The notes under the pieces are model-generated. The model was not told where the DNA came from. It saw nothing but the letters and a program-made list of their open reading frames with translations, and did not search any database. The translations under genes were made by a program, and so were the position numbers. From Sphingomonas sanguinis (GTDB taxonomy: Bacteria; Pseudomonadota; Alphaproteobacteria; Sphingomonadales; Sphingomonadaceae): a stretch of 64,000 bases of DNA. Location: assembly GCF_019297835.1 (NCBI RefSeq), contig NZ_CP079203.1, positions 3,214,501-3,278,500 on the forward strand. The letters are read 5' to 3'. Positions 63,116 through 64,000 of the stretch are shown here, piece after piece. How positions within the stretch are numbered: the stretch's first letter is position 1; the number at the start of each line of letters is the position of its first letter.

Positions 63116-64000
63116 ATGACCGACACGCCCACCCAGAAGCTGCGCAGCCGCGCCTGGTTCGACAATCCCGACAATATCGACATGACCGCGCTCTATCTGG
63201 AGCGTTATCTGAACTTCGGCCTTTCGCTGGAGGAGCTTCAGTCGGGCAAGCCGATCATCGGCATCGCGCAGAGCGGCTCCGACCTCTCGCCCTGCAACCG
63301 CCACCATCTGGTGCTGGCCGAGCGGGTGCGTGAAGGCGTGCGCGAGATGGGCGGCATCGTCCTGGAATTCCCGGTCCACCCGATCCAGGAAACCGGCAAG
63401 CGTCCGACCGCCGGTCTCGACCGCAACCTGTCCTATCTGGGGCTGGTCGAGGTGCTGTACGGCTATCCGCTCGACGGCGTCGTGCTGACGATCGGTTGCG
63501 ACAAGACGACCCCGGCGATGCTGATGGCGGCCGCGACGGTCAACATCCCGGCGATCGCGCTGTCGGTCGGGCCGATGCTCAACGGCTGGCACAAGGGCGA
63601 GCGCACCGGCTCGGGCACGATCGTCTGGAAGGCGCGCCAGATGCTGGCGGCGGGCGAGATCGACGATGCGGAGTTCATCCGCCTGGTCGCCTCTTCGGCT
63701 CCCTCGACCGGCTATTGCAACACCATGGGCACCGCGACCACGATGAACTCGCTGGCCGAGGCGCTGGGCATGTCGCTGCCGGGTTCGGCCGCGATCCCCG
63801 CGCCCTATCGCGATCGCCAGGAAGTCGCGTACCTCACCGGCAAGCGCATCGTAGAGATGGTGGCCGAGGATCTGAAGCCCTCCGAAATCCTGACTAAGGA
63901 CGCGTTCCACAACGCGATCAAGGTCAACTCGGCCATCGGCGGCTCGACCAACGCGCCGATCCACCTCGCCGCGATCGCGCGCCACATCGGCGTCGACCTG
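63116..64000 (+). CDS. IlvD/Edd-family sugar-acid dehydratase, N-terminal part (xylonate/arabonate type)
   Basis: The first 295 residues of an Fe-S sugar-acid dehydratase. It starts [20 protein letters not shown] and continues with [51 protein letters not shown] and the cluster Cys in [20 protein letters not shown]. These three Cys regions are the [2Fe-2S] ligands of the family. The close fit to Caulobacter XylD-type sequences suggests D-xylonate or L-arabonate dehydration to a 2-keto-3-deoxy acid. The frame is open to the window end and the gene continues beyond it. Confidence 0.93.
   Translation, partial: MTDTPTQKLRSRAWFDNPDNIDMTALYLERYLNFGLSLEELQSGKPIIGIAQSGSDLSPCNRHHLVLAERVREGVREMGGIVLEFPVHPIQETGKRPTAGLDRNLSYLGLVEVLYGYPLDGVVLTIGCDKTTPAMLMAAATVNIPAIALSVGPMLNGWHKGERTGSGTIVWKARQMLAAGEIDDAEFIRLVASSAPSTGYCNTMGTATTMNSLAEALGMSLPGSAAIPAPYRDRQEVAYLTGKRIVEMVAEDLKPSEILTKDAFHNAIKVNSAIGGSTNAPIHLAAIARHIGVDL

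Noticed and set aside
63116..64000. The dehydratase as a truncated gene
   Set aside because: The frame runs open to the last base with all expected N-terminal motifs; it continues outside the window.

Overview
The window is chromosomal DNA of a high-GC alphaproteobacterium, almost certainly a sphingomonad (Sphingomonas or close relative). The reasons are gene order and families typical of that group (bolA / J-domain protein / cobS / cobT; infA-maf-RNase-yacG-tRNA-Phe; MipZ; the C4-pathway 5-aminolevulinate synthase; SapC; a xylonate/arabonate-type dehydratase next to a FucP-like transporter) and the intergenic palindromes with the core CGTTCAGCCTGAGCGAAGTC, which recur about ten times here. 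The assignment rests on recognition of families, not on a database search.

Layout. 1-8 kb: purine (purK, purE), glycolytic (gpmA) and cell-wall sugar (glmM) genes, a DAACS symporter with an aldo/keto reductase, a POT peptide transporter and a nitroreductase. 8-17 kb: a short GntR regulator facing a PepSY membrane protein, then the AAA+/VWA pair CobS-CobT with an RHH protein, J-domain protein and BolA (a VOC gene sits inside this block), and a GST-NUDIX-pirin run. 17-23 kb: tRNA-Phe, yacG, a compact RNase E/G-like protein, maf, infA, thiL, nusB, a frameshifted acetyltransferase, hisD and hisG. 23-31 kb: two divergent L,D-transpeptidases, HAD hydrolase, rpmJ, a DUF4136 lipoprotein, M14 carboxypeptidase, phosphomannomutase, a membrane-anchored DnaJ-like protein, MipZ and panC. 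31-44.7 kb: topA, dprA, plsY, murI, hemA, a DEAD-box helicase, an FAD oxidoreductase, SapC and a cytochrome b561.

44.7-64 kb is the more accessory part. A TctDE-type two-component pair faces a coupled set of substrate-binding protein, phosphate/anion-type porin, CitMHS carrier, TerC/YjbE protein and alpha/beta hydrolase. About 1.1 kb of IS630 and IS110 debris follows, and the 3' end of the kinase gene next to it has atypical codon use. Then comes a compact metal module: a CnrY-like membrane anti-sigma candidate, a CnrX-like sensor that keeps all five metal ligands of CnrX, and a CnrH-like ECF sigma factor, directly followed by copper oxidase CopA and outer-membrane CopB, which share an unusual Cys/His/Met motif. 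A 269-bp inverted-repeat element separates copB from a DUF1624 acyltransferase / DUF1826 pair that starts at a Zur-like palindrome. The window ends in a pentose/sugar-acid locus (FucP-like transporter divergent from aldose 1-epimerase and an IlvD/Edd dehydratase cut by the window edge).

The best candidates for new biology are the CnrYXH-copAB module with its shared CSPxHAAMGHC motif, the hybrid citrate-type uptake locus, and the large inverted repeat that forms both gene ends between copB and DUF1624. No CRISPR array, rRNA operon, prophage or classical defence island was seen.
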